Assembly: GCA_046726315.1 (NCBI GenBank)
Contig: JBKPAG010000001.1
Coordinates: 186,001 to 250,000 of the forward strand
Source: JACVRX01 sp046726315
GTDB lineage: Bacteria; Actinomycetota; Actinomycetes; Jiangellales; Jiangellaceae
DNA: 64,000 nucleotides
Direction of reading: 5' to 3'
A model generated the notes under the pieces. It was not told where the DNA came from and made no database searches. It saw only the letters and a list, made by a program, of their open reading frames with translations. How positions within the stretch are numbered: position 1 is the stretch's first letter; the number at the start of each line of letters is the position of its first letter. Shown one piece after another: positions 1 through 7,961 of this stretch. The position numbers were made by a program, and so were the translations under genes.

Positions 1-1088
1 AGCACCGCCCAGGTGCGCCTCCCCCCAGCCATGGCCACCAGCGCCTTGAGTGCGGCCCGCATCGACTCCGGATTCGCGTTGTAGGCGTCGTTCACCACCG
101 TGATGCCGTCGGGCCGTTCGGTGACCTCCATTCGCCAGCGAGAGATGGCCCGCGCCTTGCTGAGCTCGGCCGCCACCAGGTCCACCCGCAGGCCGAGCGC
201 ATGTGCGACGCCAGCGGCCGCCAACGCGTTGGCGACGTTGTGCTCGCCGACCACGGTGAGAGCGACCGCGGCGGTGCCGTCTGGTGCCACCAACGTGAAA
301 TGCGCGCGGCCGGCCGCATCGAGACCGACGTCCTGTGCCCGCAGATCCGCGTGCACCGACGCGCCGAACATGAGTACGCGCGCCTCGGTCTGCGTGGCCA
401 TCCGGCGGACGACAGGGTCGTCCCCGTTGAGCACGGCGGTCCCACCGACCGGCAGCGCCTCGACCAGCTCGGCCTTGGCTCGCGCGATGCTGTCCCGGTC
501 GCCGAACTCCCCCAGGTGAGCGGAGCCCACATTGAGGACCACGCCGACGGTGGGTGGAGCAATGCGGCACAGCCGGGCAATGTGCCCCAGACCGCGAGCA
601 CCCATCTCGAGTATGAGGGTGCGCGTGCTGGTATCGGCTGCCAGCACGGTCAGCGGAACGCCGATGTCGGTGTTGTACGACCCCGGCGGTGCCACCAGGG
701 GGCCCCGAGCCGCGAGCACCTGACTCAACAGGTCCTTGGTGCCGGTCTTGCCGGACGAGCCGGTGACAGCGACCACCGCTGCCTGGTCGAGCCGGTCCAC
801 CACCGACCGGCCCAGATCCCCGAGAGCAGTCACCGAGTCGGCGACGACGACCGCCGGCACGGCGACCGGACGTTCCGCCAACACGGCGGCCGCACCTGCT
901 GCGGTTGCGGCGGCTGCAAAGTCATGTCCGTCCGCCCGCTCGCCTTTGACCGCGACGAACAGCCCGCCCGGAACCAGTTCGCGGGAATCCACGACCACGG
1001 CTCCGGAGATCACCGTCTCTGGATCGGCGCCCCCGTCGAGTCGGCCTCCGGTCAGCGCCGCCAGCTCGGCCAGCGAGACAGCGATCAC
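1..1088 (-). CDS. murF: UDP-N-acetylmuramoyl-tripeptide--D-Ala-D-Ala ligase MurF (partial, C-terminus outside window)
   Basis: MurF adds D-Ala-D-Ala to the UDP-MurNAc-tripeptide in the cytoplasm, the last step before MraY. About 362 codons are present; the 3' end runs off the left edge. The Mur-ligase ATP loop reads VTGSSGKTGTK near residue 110, and the family motif NDAYNANPESM lies near the truncated end. The start is a GTG whose GTGA overlaps the TGA of murE (translational coupling). The preceding codons still belong to MurE, so no other start fits. Identity is firm from motifs and from its place after murE. Confidence 0.95.
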   Translation of the reverse strand, partial: MIAVSLAELAALTGGRLDGGADPETVISGAVVVDSRELVPGGLFVAVKGERADGHDFAAAATAAGAAAVLAERPVAVPAVVVADSVTALGDLGRSVVDRLDQAAVVAVTGSSGKTGTKDLLSQVLAARGPLVAPPGSYNTDIGVPLTVLAADTSTRTLILEMGARGLGHIARLCRIAPPTVGVVLNVGSAHLGEFGDRDSIARAKAELVEALPVGGTAVLNGDDPVVRRMATQTEARVLMFGASVHADLRAQDVGLDAAGRAHFTLVAPDGTAAVALTVVGEHNVANALAAAGVAHALGLRVDLVAAELSKARAISRWRMEVTERPDGITVVNDAYNANPESMRAALKALVAMAGGRRTWAV

Positions 1089-2629
1089 CGGATCTCCTCG
1101 TCCCGGAGGCCGTCGACCCGCTCCAGTGCCGCTCGGAGCACCACTCTGTCGTCGAAGGGATGGACGACCCCGGCGATCTCCTGGCCCTGTTCGTGTCCCT
1201 TTCCCACGACGACGACGGTGTCGGCTCGGCTACGGGCAGCCTCGACTGCTCGCTCGATCGCGGCTCGACGACCGCCGACCTCCTCCACCTCACCGCCACC
1301 GGCCACGGTCTGCGCGCCCGCGTAAACGGCGGCCCGGATTGCCGCCGGGTCTTCCGAGCGCGGATTGTCGTCGGTGACGATCACCAGGTCGGCGTTGCGC
1401 GCCGACGCGGCACCCATAGCCGCTCGCTTGTGTGGGTCACGGTCGCCCCCTGCGCCGACGACCACGATCAGCCGTCCTCTGGTGGCTGGTCGCAGGGCGC
1501 GCAGGACCGTCTCGATCGCCTGTGGGGTGTGCGCGTAATCGACCAGCGCGAGCGGCTCGTCGGCACCGGTCGACTGCACCCGCTCCATCCGCCCCGGAAC
1601 CCCTGAGCAGGTGCCAACACCGCGCACCGCGGCACCGGCGTCGACGCCCGCTTCCAGCAACATGACCACTGCGAGCGCTGCATTGGCCACGTTGAAGTCA
1701 CCCGGCATCGGCGAATCCAGCGTGAAGCGCCGCTGGTCGAAGCGGTGTTCGAGGGTGGCCACGGAGGCACCGGTATCTCCGACTTCGTCCACCGTCACCC
1801 GCCAGTCGGCCTCGTGTCGGGAGGACACCGTCACGGCCGGGATCTCCGCCTGGGTGGCCAGCCGCCGCCCGTAGTCGTCGTCCACCGTGACGACCCCGCG
1901 GCGGGAACGCTGCGGGGTGAACAGGGCCGCCTTGGCCGCGAAGTACTCCTCGAGGTCGGCATGGAAGTCCAGGTGGTCCTGAGACAGGTTGGTGAAGCCG
2001 GCGACGTCGTAGACGATCCCGTCGACGCGGCCCAACACGAGCGCGTGGCTGGACACCTCCATCACGCACGCGGTCGCGCCTTTCTCGCGCATCACCGCGA
2101 GCAGCGCGTGCAGCTCCGTCGCCTCGGGTGTGGTCCGCACGCTCGCAAATCGCTCGTCACCCACCCGCGTCTCGATGGTTCCGATCAGTCCGGCGAGGTG
2201 TCCGGCCGCGCGCAATCCGGACTCCACGAGGTACGCAGTGGTCGTCTTGCCATCCGTCCCGGTGATCCCGAGCATGACCAGGTCGCGGGCCGGTTCGCCG
2301 TAGATGTAGGCCGCCACGCGGCCAAGCTGCGCCCGGGGGTCGTCCACCCGGATAACCGGCCGGCCGTGCCCCGCGACTGCTCCCGTCGAGTCGGTCAGCA
2401 CGGCGACCGCCCCGGCTGCAATGGCCTGGTCGGTAAACGCAGCACCATGCACGTTCCTCCCCGGGAGCGCCGCGTACAGGTCGCCGGGCCGGACCTGTCG
2501 GGAGTCGTGGGTGACGCCGGTGACGACGACCTCAGCATTGTTTGAGTGGTCCAGGCCAAGCAGCTGCGCTACACCGTGCAGAGGTCGCGGCGGCACGCGC
2601 TGCGGGCGCAGGGAGGGACGGTCCGGCAT
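1085..2629 (-). CDS. murE: UDP-N-acetylmuramoyl-tripeptide synthetase MurE
   Basis: MurE (514 aa) adds the third stem-peptide residue to UDP-MurNAc-L-Ala-D-Glu. Visible are the N-terminal substrate domain (THDSRQVRPGDLYAAL), the ATP loop GITGTDGKTTT near residue 120, the central-domain region LSQDHLDFH, and VTDDNPRSEDP in the C-terminal domain. In characterised MurE enzymes a DNPR motif goes with diaminopimelate rather than lysine, which fits dapF being in the same window. ATG start; no clear Shine-Dalgarno. It lies 42 bases after ftsI and overlaps murF by 4 bases, so it is part of the dcw operon running leftward. Confidence 0.96.
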   Translation of the reverse strand: MPDRPSLRPQRVPPRPLHGVAQLLGLDHSNNAEVVVTGVTHDSRQVRPGDLYAALPGRNVHGAAFTDQAIAAGAVAVLTDSTGAVAGHGRPVIRVDDPRAQLGRVAAYIYGEPARDLVMLGITGTDGKTTTAYLVESGLRAAGHLAGLIGTIETRVGDERFASVRTTPEATELHALLAVMREKGATACVMEVSSHALVLGRVDGIVYDVAGFTNLSQDHLDFHADLEEYFAAKAALFTPQRSRRGVVTVDDDYGRRLATQAEIPAVTVSSRHEADWRVTVDEVGDTGASVATLEHRFDQRRFTLDSPMPGDFNVANAALAVVMLLEAGVDAGAAVRGVGTCSGVPGRMERVQSTGADEPLALVDYAHTPQAIETVLRALRPATRGRLIVVVGAGGDRDPHKRAAMGAASARNADLVIVTDDNPRSEDPAAIRAAVYAGAQTVAGGGEVEEVGGRRAAIERAVEAARSRADTVVVVGKGHEQGQEIAGVVHPFDDRVVLRAALERVDGLRDEEIR

Positions 2630-2671
2630 CGGTGGCAGAGGCTACCGCTCGGCCGTGTGATGCCGAGCAGG

Positions 2672-4675
2672 TCAGTCGGCGTAGAGGGGGATCTCCGGTG
2701 TTTCGGTGCCAGTTGGCGCGACGCCCATATGGGCGAGGGTGAAGCCCATCACGTCGGCGAACACCGGCCCGGCCAGGGCGCCACCGGAGTTGCCGTTGCG
2801 AGGGTTCAGCACCGAGACGACCACGGCGTATCGAGGGTCGTCGGCGGGGGCGAAACCCATAAAGGAGGCGTTGTAGCCCTGATAACAGCCGCAGGACGGG
2901 TTGACCCGCTGCGCAGTACCGGTCTTCCCGGCTACCCGGTATCCATCGACGCTCGCGCGGTGTCCGGTGCCGTCCTCGCCCATGACGGCCTCCATCATCG
3001 CCGTGACCGCCGACGCCGTCTTCGTGCTCACCACCCGCACCGGCGTACCGGTGGCAGTGGCCGTCTCCACGCCGTCCGCATCGATCGTGGCGTCCACCAG
3101 CCGGGCCGGGAGCCGGATGCCTCCGTTGGCGATGGTGGCGTACGCAGCAGCCATCTGCACAGTGCTCACCGAGACGCCCTGCCCGAAGGCGATCGTGTCC
3201 CGGGTCAGGTCGGCCCAATCCTTCGGGAGCCGGCCGGCGCTTTCCCCCGGCAGGCCGAGGCCGGGCCGGGCACCGAGCCCGAACGCCGCGAGATGGTCCC
3301 GGAACGCCTCCTTGTCGATCCGTTCGGCGGCAAGTAGCGTCCCGACGTTGCTGGACTTTGCCAGCACGCCGGCGAGCGTCATCTGCTCCTCCCCGTGGCC
3401 GTAGTAGTCGTTGATCACTTCTCCGCTGCGCTGCACGTGATCGGGCACCGACAACACGGTGCTCGGATCGGCCTTGCCCTCCTCGATGACGGCGGCCATC
3501 GTGAGCGGCTTGAACACCGAGCCCGGCTCATACGCCTCTTCGACGGCCCGGTTGCCTCGGTTGTCTTCGTCGGCGCCGCCCGGATCGTTCGGATCCACAG
3601 CCGGTGCGGTCGCCATCGCGACGATCTCGAATGTGCGCGTGTCGATCACCACCAGATTGCCGGCGTCCGCCTTCGCAGCGGCTACCTGTCGAGCGAGCGC
3701 CTGCTCCGCGTACCACTGGACGTCACGATCGAGCGTGAGACGCACGCCCTCACCCGGGACCGGGGCTCGCCGGCTGCCATTGCCAAGGGGAATGCAGTGC
3801 CCGCCGGCACTCAGCTGGCAGGCCCGCTCGCCGTCCTCGCCAGCGAGCACCGAGTCCATGGACAGTTCCACACCGGCCAGGCCGTGCCCTTCGGCGCCGA
3901 CGAACCCGACGATGTTTCCTGCCACGGCGCCCGCGGGGTATTCGCGCCGCGAAGCAACTTCGGCATAGGTACCCTGGAGGTCAAGTTCGTCGATCGCCCG
4001 CCAGGTCTGCGGCGACAACCACTTGGCGACATACTTGAACCGCTTCTCACCGGTAAGGGCTCGCTGAATGGACTGAGCGTCGGCATCGAGCAGGCTGTCG
4101 AGCTGAAGTGCGTACGCCGCCGGATTGGTGACGAGGGTCTGGTCGGTCGTCAGGTGGAACGCCTCGGTCGATTGCGCCAGTGGCTCTCCGTCCCGGTCCA
4201 GGATCGGCCCCCGCAGCGCCGGCAGAGCGACCGGCCGGAGCCGGTCGTGCCCGGCCACTGCAACGTACGTGGAGGCATCGAGACCCTGCAGCTGGACCAA
4301 CCGGCCGGCGAACAGCGAGAGCAGGACGCAGATCAGCACCAGCGCAACGTGCAGCCGACGGCGGGGATCCGCCAGCCGCACCATACGGGGCGGCCGCTTG
4401 GGACGACGCGGAGCCGGCGTGGGTCTGGGGACCGGCCGCCGAACGGGCTGCCGGGCCCGGGCACGCGATGGCGGTCCGTCAGCGGGCGCCGCTCGCCGCT
4501 GATTACCGGACCGCGTCGTCGTTCTCTCCCGGCGCTGAACCTCCACAGCCGACGAGCGGCCGGTGGATCCGGTGCCACGCCGACGCCCGTCGCCGCTCGC
4601 TGACCTGGTGCGTTCGGACGAGGCGGCCTTCGGCCGCGGTGGGCTGGCCCTGGGCCGTCCACGTTCGCTTGTCAT
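2672..4675 (-). CDS. ftsI: Peptidoglycan transpeptidase FtsI (class B PBP)
   Basis: A 667-aa septal PBP3-type D,D-transpeptidase that cross-links division-septum peptidoglycan outside the membrane. Order: a long basic, Pro/Arg-rich cytoplasmic tail (residues 1-105), one membrane anchor (about 108-128), a PBP dimerisation domain, then the transpeptidase domain. Penicillin-binding motifs are complete: SVFK with Ser386, SSN at 441-443, and KTGT at 584-587. The basic tail is longer than in E. coli FtsI; long disordered tails occur in actinobacterial PBPs. The ATG start overlaps the ftsL stop by 4 bases. Confidence 0.96.
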   Translation of the reverse strand: MTSERGRPRASPPRPKAASSERTRSASGDGRRRGTGSTGRSSAVEVQRRERTTTRSGNQRRAAPADGPPSRARARQPVRRPVPRPTPAPRRPKRPPRMVRLADPRRRLHVALVLICVLLSLFAGRLVQLQGLDASTYVAVAGHDRLRPVALPALRGPILDRDGEPLAQSTEAFHLTTDQTLVTNPAAYALQLDSLLDADAQSIQRALTGEKRFKYVAKWLSPQTWRAIDELDLQGTYAEVASRREYPAGAVAGNIVGFVGAEGHGLAGVELSMDSVLAGEDGERACQLSAGGHCIPLGNGSRRAPVPGEGVRLTLDRDVQWYAEQALARQVAAAKADAGNLVVIDTRTFEIVAMATAPAVDPNDPGGADEDNRGNRAVEEAYEPGSVFKPLTMAAVIEEGKADPSTVLSVPDHVQRSGEVINDYYGHGEEQMTLAGVLAKSSNVGTLLAAERIDKEAFRDHLAAFGLGARPGLGLPGESAGRLPKDWADLTRDTIAFGQGVSVSTVQMAAAYATIANGGIRLPARLVDATIDADGVETATATGTPVRVVSTKTASAVTAMMEAVMGEDGTGHRASVDGYRVAGKTGTAQRVNPSCGCYQGYNASFMGFAPADDPRYAVVVSVLNPRNGNSGGALAGPVFADVMGFTLAHMGVAPTGTETPEIPLYAD

Positions 4676-5049
4676 CCGGTGTCCGCCCGGTCGAGACGGA
4701 GGAAGACCAGGTTCTCACCCGGCACCATGCCGAGCTGTCTCGCCCGGCGGGCCAGCGCGCCTGGTTCTGATCGATTCGCCACGTCTTCGACGAGTTCGGA
4801 CTGCCGGTCGCGCAGCCAGGCCGTCTGCTGCTCCAGCTCAGTGAGGTCGAACGATCCCTGCTGAAGAGCCGTGTTGAGCACAAGCAGTCCGACCAGTCCG
4901 GCCGCGAGCAGCAACATAACGAGGACGACGAACGGCGCGCGGCGGGGACGGGCCACCCGGCCCGGCACTACTCGCAGCCGCGACCGTGAATCAAGCCGTC
5001 CGGGCAGCACCGTCCGGGCAACAGAGCCGAGTGCGGCAGCCGGGCTCAT
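4672..5049 (-). CDS. ftsL: FtsL-like septum protein
   Basis: A 125-aa bitopic protein: a basic cytoplasmic N-terminus, one membrane helix at about residues 40-60, then a heptad-like segment (LTELEQQTAWLRDRQSEL) and a short extracytoplasmic tail. Sequence identity in this family is low, so the call rests on the topology and on the position between rsmH and ftsI, which is where ftsL sits in dcw clusters. Known FtsL forms a coiled-coil complex with FtsB and FtsQ that activates FtsW/FtsI. Both ends overlap neighbours by 4 bases, so it is translated as part of one operon. Confidence 0.85.
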   Translation of the reverse strand: MSPAAALGSVARTVLPGRLDSRSRLRVVPGRVARPRRAPFVVLVMLLLAAGLVGLLVLNTALQQGSFDLTELEQQTAWLRDRQSELVEDVANRSEPGALARRARQLGMVPGENLVFLRLDRADTG

Positions 5050-6026
5050 GCCGCGCTCCGGATCCGTTCGGCCGCGCGCAGCCGGGCTGATGCTGCTCGC
5101 CGGTTCACGGCTACCTCCGCGGCCCGTGGCTTCTCCGCGCCCCGGGTCAGCAGGCGCAGCTGGGGACGATGCTCGGGCAGCTCCACGGGCAAGCCGGGTG
5201 GCGCGGTACTCGTCGCGCGAGCACCGAAGGCTCTCTTGACCAGCCGGTCCTCGAGGGAGTGGTAGGACAAGACGACGATTCGGCCACCGACATCGAGTGC
5301 GTCGACCGCGGCTGGCAGCGCCCGACCCAGGATCGCCAGCTCCGCGTTGACTTCGATGCGAAGTGCCTGGAACGTGCGCTTGGCCGGGTGCCCTCCAGAC
5401 CGTCTTGCCGGCGCTGGGACGACCTGGCGCAGCAACTCGACGAGCCTGGCACTGGTCGTAAACGGGGTCCGCTGCCGCTCCCGCACCACTGCTGCAGCGA
5501 TTTGCCGCGCGAACTTCTCCTCGCCGTACTCGCGCAGCACTCTGGCCAGGTCAGGGGCGGCATACGTGTTGAGGACGTCGGCGGCCGTCATTCCGGAGGC
5601 GGGGTCCATTCGCATGTCCAGTGGCGCGTCGTGGGCATACGCGAAACCGCGAGCAGGCTGATCGAGCTGCAGCGACGACACACCGAGGTCGAAGACGACG
5701 CCCTGGACTTTGGCGAGAGCAAGCTCGGCAAGTACCGAAGGCAGTTGGTCATAGACCGCGTGCACCACCTCGACCCGGGCGTCGAACACCGCAAGCCGCT
5801 CGCGAGCTCGCTCGAGAGCCTCTGGGTCACGGTCCAGCCCGATCAGCCGGGCCTGAGGGCACCGCTGTAACAGCGCTTCGGCGTGTCCGCCCAGGCCCAG
5901 CGTCGCGTCGACGACTACGGCGCCCGGAAATTCCAGCGCGGGGACGAGCAGATCCACGACTCGCTCGAGCAGGACCGGTACGTGCGCAGACGCGATCAAG
6001 ACTCTGCCCGCCCGCGCCGGCAGCAC
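5046..6026 (-). CDS. rsmH: 16S rRNA (cytosine1402-N4)-methyltransferase RsmH (MraW)
   Basis: RsmH uses S-adenosylmethionine to methylate N4 of C1402 in the ribosomal P site. The family N-terminus HVPVLLERV, the SAM-binding stretch VVDATLGLGGHAEALL, and the later motifs DLGVSSLQLDQPARGFAY and SYHSLEDRLVKR are all visible. The call uses the GTG at 6026 (326 aa). No convincing ribosome site precedes it, and a TTG nine codons downstream (5999) is an alternative. It follows mraZ after a 201-base leader that holds a candidate mraW RNA, and overlaps ftsL by 4 bases. Confidence 0.94.
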   Translation of the reverse strand: MLPARAGRVLIASAHVPVLLERVVDLLVPALEFPGAVVVDATLGLGGHAEALLQRCPQARLIGLDRDPEALERARERLAVFDARVEVVHAVYDQLPSVLAELALAKVQGVVFDLGVSSLQLDQPARGFAYAHDAPLDMRMDPASGMTAADVLNTYAAPDLARVLREYGEEKFARQIAAAVVRERQRTPFTTSARLVELLRQVVPAPARRSGGHPAKRTFQALRIEVNAELAILGRALPAAVDALDVGGRIVVLSYHSLEDRLVKRAFGARATSTAPPGLPVELPEHRPQLRLLTRGAEKPRAAEVAVNRRAASARLRAAERIRSAA

Positions 6027-6127
6027 CCGGCTCGCGTCGTTGCTACGGTGCGGTGCACTGTTCTCGACCCCCCGATACGGCTGATCTCTCGGTCGCTGGC
6101 CGGTCCGTCCGTACGGCCAGGTCCCCG

Positions 6128-6188
6128 CCCGCTCGTCTGCGACCTCGTCCCTGGCGCCGGGGAAGGGGCGTCAGGAACGGCGAGCGGG
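6128..6188 (-). ncRNA. Candidate mraW RNA motif (cis-regulatory leader of rsmH)
   Basis: In the mraZ-rsmH gap the minus strand folds into an outer stem, CCCGCTCG (6188-6181) with CGAGCGGG (6135-6128), enclosing an inner hairpin whose 9-base arms (6175-6167 and 6158-6150) pair with one mismatch around the loop CCTTCCCC. From memory, the mraW RNA motif is an actinobacterial element upstream of mraW with a CUUCCCC terminal loop; position and loop agree. The function of the motif is unknown. The match was made by eye, not with a covariance model. Confidence 0.6.
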
Positions 6189-6227
6189 CCGGAGGCCTCG
6201 CCGTGCGGGGCTGGGTCGTCGGCGTTG

Positions 6228-6659
6228 CTAGAAGATGCCGGGCAGCACCTCCTCGGAGACGTCGGCGAACAGCGGCTCCTTCTCCGCCTGGTATGCCTCC
6301 CAGGCGGGGGCGGCCCAGATCTCGACTCGCGTCATCGCCCCGACGACCGTGCAGTCGCGATCGAGGCCGGCATAGGTGCGCAACCCGCCGGGAATTGTGA
6401 CCCTGCCCTGGCGGTCCGGAACCTCGTCGGTGGCACCGGCGGCGAGCATCCGAGCGAAATCCCGCGCCCCGCGATGGGTGATCGGTGCTGCTCGCAACTG
6501 CTCGGTGAAGCGCACGAATTCCGCACGGGGCCACGCGTACAGGCAGCGCTCCTGTCCCCGCGTGATCACAACCCCCTCCGCCAGTTCATCCCGAAACCTC
6601 GCCGGCAGAAACAGCCGGCCCTTGTCGTCCAGGCGAGGGGTGTGCGTGCCCAGGAACAC
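6228..6659 (-). CDS. mraZ: Transcriptional regulator MraZ
   Basis: MraZ (143 aa) is the AbrB-fold DNA-binding protein that heads dcw operons and represses them. It has the usual two copies of the fold: LDDKGRLFLPARFRDEL near the N-terminus and VPDRQGRVTIPGGLRTYAGL near residue 85. The start is the GTG at 6659, placed by the family N-terminus (FLGTHTPRLDDKGR) and by a GGGAGGTGG ribosome site just upstream; codons further upstream cover the operator and are not conserved protein. It is the first gene of the leftward operon mraZ-rsmH-ftsL-ftsI-murE-murF. Confidence 0.95.
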   Translation of the reverse strand: MFLGTHTPRLDDKGRLFLPARFRDELAEGVVITRGQERCLYAWPRAEFVRFTEQLRAAPITHRGARDFARMLAAGATDEVPDRQGRVTIPGGLRTYAGLDRDCTVVGAMTRVEIWAAPAWEAYQAEKEPLFADVSEEVLPGIF

Positions 6660-6691
6660 GGCCGCCACCTCCCACCGCCTGAGCTGCTTCC

Positions 6692-6726
6692 TCCACCGTG
6701 CGCCACTGTACCCCACAATGCTCCAC
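6692..6726 (-). promoter_or_regulatory. MraZ operator: four GTGGN repeats at 10-base spacing
   Basis: On the minus strand GTGGA (6726-6722), GTGGG (6716-6712), GTGGC (6706-6702) and GTGGA (6696-6692) follow each other with exactly 5-base spacers, ending 32 bases before the mraZ start. Known MraZ operators in other bacteria are three or four TGGGN/GTGGG direct repeats with 10-base period upstream of mraZ, so autorepression of the dcw operon is the expected role. The gap to moxR (6727-6947) otherwise shows only short palindromes (6783-6797, 6832-6841) and no gene. Confidence 0.8.
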
Positions 6727-6947
6727 AACCACACCACGGCCTGCCCGGATTGTCGGCCAGGCGCGCCACTGGCAATCGCGCTGCCTCGCCGCGAGGCGTC
6801 CGAACACCGCAACCGCCCGTCCAGGTGCGCGCGTCTAGACGTACCGTTGGACGGGTCGGGGGGACCGACGATCCGCTCTGGTTGGGTCCGACGCGCCCGG
6901 GCATCAGGGCCAATGGTGCGGAGGGCGCCACGCCGCAGGAGGAACGA

Positions 6948-7958
6948 GTGACTCAGCGTCCGACCACGCAGGACGGAGACCGTCGGCAATTCGAGCCGGC
7001 TTTGGCCGAACTCGCCGACACCGCCGGCCGGATCCAGAAGGCGATCGAGACCGTCATCGAGGGCAAGCCCGATGTGATCCGGCTGGCGATCACCGTCCTG
7101 CTGGCGGAGGGCCATCTGCTGATCGAGGACGTGCCCGGCGTCGGGAAGACGATGCTCGCCAAGTCACTCGCCAGGTCGATCAACTGCTCGGTCCAGCGGA
7201 TCCAGTTCACCCCGGACCTGATGCCGAGCGACGTCATCGGGGTGTCGGTATTCAACCAGGAGACCCGTGACTTCGAATTCAAACCCGGCGGGATCTTTGC
7301 CAACATCGTGGTCGGCGATGAGATCAACCGTGCCTCACCGAAGACCCAGTCGGCGATGCTCGAGTGCATGGAGGAACGTCAGGTCACGGTCGACGGCACG
7401 ACGTACGAGCTCGACGCGCCGTTCATGGTGATCGCCACCCAGAACCCGGTCGAGATGGAAGGCACCTATCCGCTGCCCGAGGCGCAACGCGACAGGTTCA
7501 TGGCGCAGCTCGCGATCGGTTACCCGGGCGAAGCCGACGAGATCGACATGATCGAGACCCATGGCGGTGCCGGAGCGCTCGATCAGCTCGACGCGGTCAC
7601 CGACGCGGCACACGTTGCCAAGCTGGTCGACATCGTCCGCGGGATCTACGTCTCTCCAGCAGTCAAGAAGTACTGCGTGAGCCTGGCCAACGCCACCCGC
7701 CGGTCGGGCGAGCTTCGGCTCGGCGCCTCGCCGCGAGCGACCCTGCACCTGGTCCGCGCCGCCAAGGCGTGGGCGGCCCTGCACGACCGTGAATACGTAC
7801 TCCCGGACGACATCCAACAGCTCGTGGGCACCGTATTTTCGCATCGGCTGCTACCGACCGCCGAATCCCAGATCGGGCGCCGCGACGCCGCAAACATCGT
7901 CGCCGACATCGTCACCCGGGTGCCACAGCCTGACGCCGACGGGACGGGGGCGCGGTAG
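6948..7958 (+). CDS. MoxR-family AAA+ ATPase
   Basis: A 336-aa MoxR-type ATPase, thought to act as a chaperone that matures partner proteins, often those of a neighbouring DUF58/VWA gene. Walker A is EDVPGVGKTMLAKSLA, Walker B is VVGDEINRASPKTQSAML, and the sensor stretch is ATQNPVEMEGTYPLPEAQRDRF. The GTG at 6948 is preceded by AGGAGG at the right distance. The frame is open far upstream, but that part reads across the mraZ control region and is not coding. It begins an operon with the DUF58 and transglutaminase genes (3-base gap, then overlap), divergent from mraZ. Confidence 0.93.
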   Translation: MTQRPTTQDGDRRQFEPALAELADTAGRIQKAIETVIEGKPDVIRLAITVLLAEGHLLIEDVPGVGKTMLAKSLARSINCSVQRIQFTPDLMPSDVIGVSVFNQETRDFEFKPGGIFANIVVGDEINRASPKTQSAMLECMEERQVTVDGTTYELDAPFMVIATQNPVEMEGTYPLPEAQRDRFMAQLAIGYPGEADEIDMIETHGGAGALDQLDAVTDAAHVAKLVDIVRGIYVSPAVKKYCVSLANATRRSGELRLGASPRATLHLVRAAKAWAALHDREYVLPDDIQQLVGTVFSHRLLPTAESQIGRRDAANIVADIVTRVPQPDADGTGAR

Positions 7959-7961
7959 GAG

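Noticed and set aside
5883..6947. N-terminal extension of the MoxR gene
   Set aside because: Open in frame but it reads through the mraZ operator and opposite mraZ/rsmH; AGGAGG-GTG at 6948 and the family N-terminus define the start.
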